Source of the DNA: Warburgia ugandensis
Lineage: Eukaryota; Streptophyta; Magnoliopsida; Canellales; Canellaceae
Reading direction: 5' to 3'
DNA: 64,000 nt
Assembly: GCA_035236585.1 (NCBI GenBank)
Contig: CP141128.1
Location: forward strand, 30,610,684-30,674,683
In this document: piece after piece, positions 61,304-64,000 of the stretch
Position numbering within the stretch: the first letter of the stretch is position 1
Layout of the letters: the number at the start of each line of letters is the position of its first letter
Notes under the pieces: model-generated
Told to the model about the DNA's origin: nothing
What the model saw: the letters and a program-made list of their open reading frames with translations, nothing else
Database searches by the model: none
Program-made: the position numbers and the translations under genes

Positions 61304-62518
61304 TAAGTTTTTAGCACCATTGCCAAGGACCTGCAACTGAGTTTTATAAAATTTATTTAAAAATTTAAAAAAAATCCAAAATCCAAAAATTTCAAAAGAT
61401 AGATAAATCAAGAAAAGTAAATTTTTTTAGGAATTGCATACTTTAGCATTTTAGGCATTTTTAGGTGCATTTTTTAATTTTTTAGTGCATAATCACCCTG
61501 TTTCCTAAATTTGGCACTTATTTCTATCTTTCTTTTTTAGGAAATTAGAAAGTGGAGGACATTGGCAAGTGGATCTCCATCAAAATAAAAATTTCCCTGC
61601 TTTCCTATAATATGATTTTCCTTTTCTTTTTAGTGAATCTTGCAGCGAGGCCCCTTTATAATTTGCAATTTTCATTTTAATTCTAAAAGGGTTGTATAAT
61701 ACAGGGCAAGTGTGGGATAAGGTGGCCCATACATGATCTTCATTAGAAACCCCACTATAAGTATCCCTCACTTCTTTTATTTCCTATATTAGGGTTTGCA
61801 TTTAAGATAATCTTGCATTGTTTGGTAGAATAATTGCATATAGAAAGAATTTTTTTATAATTGATGCATTTTTAGAGTTTTGCATTAGTTTATTGCTTTC
61901 AATTGCATTCTTTGGCCATGTTTACTGCTTATATATTGATCGAACTTCCATAGATAATGGAAATTAATTAGTAAGGATATCCAAACCTCATAAGATCAAG
62001 GGTGGATTACATCACCACTCCTTGGCCCACCTAGGATAATCACCTCAAGCGTGCAACCCAACCTTTCAAATTAATCTAAAATTAATTAGAACCTAAAGCA
62101 CTGTGGTTATTGTGGGTGTCTTAAAATCCAAGTGATTTTCCATGACTTCTATTGACGTTTGTTGAGGTCTAAATGCCTCCTTCCATGAGGATTGTATTAA
62201 CCAACTTGCACAGAACCTAACTGGTAAGCAATAGTCAAATCTAAAGGAGAGGAGAAGTGCTAGATTAGGCTAATTTAAATGCATTGTCCCCACACAAATT
62301 CAAGAAAGTCAACATATTATTGCATATTAGCCTAAGGATTATTTGACTATACCTTATTTATGCATCACATTGCGTTAGACTTAGCATTTATATTAGCACA
62401 TTTTAGATTAGGGCAGTTTATGCAAGGGCATCAATCATAGAACCTAGAGCTAGTACCTTTAGGCTCAAGGATTTAATGCATCCAAAGACAAGGGTAAAGA
62501 AACCTAGTTCCTATCCCC
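61304..62518 (+). other. Leader of element F with primer site
   Basis: The primer site TAGCACCATTGCCAAGGACC (61313-61332) is an Asp-type site with a few changes. The remaining 1.2 kb is AT-rich and non-coding. At 62150-62280 it carries a stretch like one in the C-family LTRs (GTTTGTGAGGTCTAAATGCC near 53820 resembles GTTTGTTGAGGTCTAAATGC at 62158). Confidence 0.65.
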
Positions 62519-64000
62519 ATGGATGAACCACCAGCAGAGATTGAGTGCAAAATAATTAGAGATTTATATGCTCATCTACAAATTAATACCCCATCCTACA
62601 TAGCTTTACCTCCCACAAATGCTGACCACTTCGAGTTAAAGCAGGGGGTCATTCAATTACTTCCTACTTTTTATGATCGAGACTGAGAAGACCCTTACCT
62701 ACATATTAAGGAGTTCCTTGATATTTGTGTCACATTTAGTTTTTGAAACTTTTTAGATGACTGTATTAGGCTTAGGCTATTCCTGTTCTCACTTAAGGAC
62801 AAAGCTAAGTCATGACTTAATTCCTTGAAGGTTGGTTCCATGCATACATGGGACCAATTGCCTAAGAAGTTTTTAAACAAGTTCTGTCCTGTTCACAGAA
62901 AAATTTCCTTCATCATGAAATTATCAATTTCTAGCAAAGGGATGATGAACAATATTATGAATGTTGAGAACGATGGAATGAACTGCTGCAAAAATGCCCT
63001 CATCATGGATTTGAGAAATGGTAGTAGGTTCAATACTTCTATGAGGCATTGATGCCTCAAAATAGACAAATGATAGATGCAGAGAGTTGAGGGACCCTCA
63101 TATTAAAGGATGAAAGTGGTGCATGGGAATTATTTTAGACAGTGACCGATAAGTCTCAACAATGGGATTATTCAAATAGGAGAGAAAGAACCAACCAATG
63201 CACTAAGAAATGAGGTCTCTATGAGATAGGAGTGCGTACTGATCTATCTGATAAGCTCGACTATGTCTATAAAAAATTAGGTGTAAGAATGGACAAGCTT
63301 GAAATTATTTTTCAATTTTTTATGGCTGCTACATTATCCCATAAACCTCCACAAGAGGTATGTGCTACTTGTTCTAGTCCATCTCATTTAACCTCAGCTT
63401 GTGCATCCAATAAAGTATTCCCTAAATATTTTGTAGACCAAGCGAATGCATATCACCAAACTAGTAATAACCCATATTCTGAGACCTACAATCTTGGATG
63501 GGCTAGGCATCCCAATTTTTCTTGATCAAAGAATAATTACTAGGAGGACCACCAATGAATCCCCTACCCAAAATTTTCCTCCTAGGCCTATAGCTCCTTA
63601 ACAGCCACTTGGCTTCCAACAACCTTAGCAACCAAAGAAACCATCTTTATAGGATAGAATTGAGCATGATAGCAAACTAGAATGAAGAAAATTTTTTTGG
63701 CTCTAAACTAATACTAGATATCAACTCTCAAGCCATAGCCAAGTTAGAGATGTAGGTAAGCCAATTGTCAGCTGAAATACATAACAGAGGAAAGGGTTAG
63801 TTACCTAGTCAATACATCCCTAACCCTAAGGGTCAATTTGAGATGGGGTCAAGTTCTCAAAACCTTAACCCTTATGAGCATGCCAAGTCCTTAAACACCC
63901 TTAAGAGTGGTCGTCATAGGCAACTAAAACATAGGAGAAAGAGAAGAGACAGAAAAACCCTCTAGAACCTATAGTGGAGGCACCCTATGTGCCTAAAGCC
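62519..64000 (+). pseudogene. Athila-like gag of element F
   Basis: From the ATG at 62519 the Athila Gag wording is recognisable: NADHFELKQGVIQLLPTF, then WDQLPKKFLNKFCPVHRK (in 62825-63052), then a zinc-knuckle-like CATCSSPSHLTSAC and NPYSETYNLGWARHPNFS (in 63232-63525). Gag would form the virus-like particle shell. It is a fossil with several breaks and continues to the window edge. Confidence 0.88.

Larger units (their letters stand above)
59048..64000 (+). mobile_element. Element F: Athila-like Ty3/gypsy element, runs off the right edge
   Basis: LTR (59048 to about 61303), Asp-type primer site, 1.2 kb leader and a gag with Athila wording. Pol and the 3' LTR would lie beyond the window. 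It has several breaks in gag. It is inserted in the preceding LTR fragment. Confidence 0.85.

Overview
This 64 kb window is plant nuclear DNA made almost entirely of nested transposable elements. Very long LTRs (2.2-4.8 kb), methionine-tRNA and Asp-type primer sites, Gag-Pol remnants of the Tekay/Del and Athila branches of Ty3/gypsy, two large non-autonomous LTR elements (LARD type) and an RTE-like LINE point to a repeat-rich angiosperm. The species cannot be named from the sequence. I see no intact host gene, rRNA, tRNA gene or CRISPR array. Every open frame above about 60 codons lies inside an element.

Layout, left to right. (1) 1-8712: minus-strand Tekay/Del-like element A (3' LTR, pol and gag remnants, primer site, part of the 5' LTR), with solo LTR S1 (2438-5304, TSD CTCTA) inside its pol. 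(2) 8713-21388: a four-layer nest. LTR piece D holds an Athila-like solo LTR (S2, 9557-21388), which holds solo LTR S3 (10238-19897), which holds the complete non-autonomous element LARD-1 (11385-18397, TSD TTAAG). (3) 21411-34423, resuming at 48793-49908: minus-strand Tekay/Del-like element B with a 4.6 kb 3' LTR, gag-pol remnants and solo LTR S4 (28838-32381, TSD CCTGA). Its 5' LTR is split by element C. (4) 34424-48792: element C (LARD-2), minus strand, LTR up to 4.75 kb and non-coding interior, itself holding solo LTR S5 (37869-40687, TSD TTATT). (5) 49909-56959: Athila-like LTR and primer site (element E), holding solo LTR S6 (51247-55844, TSD CTTGG), which belongs to C's family in the opposite orientation. 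(6) 56960-58324: 5'-truncated RTE-like LINE, minus strand. (7) 58329-59047: plus-strand LTR fragment. (8) 59048-64000: Athila-like element F (LTR, primer site, leader, gag), running off the right edge.

The elements form a stack of successive insertions, dated relative to each other by who sits in whom; no genes act together as a pathway. The most interesting signal is in the non-coding LTRs. Otherwise divergent Tekay-type LTR families share the same architecture: a twin hairpin about 400-560 bp from the primer-site end, with paired base changes in one stem; a GC-rich block with a GGCCACCC core; a CCGTTTTGATAAYGGCACC-like motif near the promoter; and a CpG-rich, tandem-repeat-built block downstream of the TATA box. 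No alignment or database search was run. All similarities were judged by eye.
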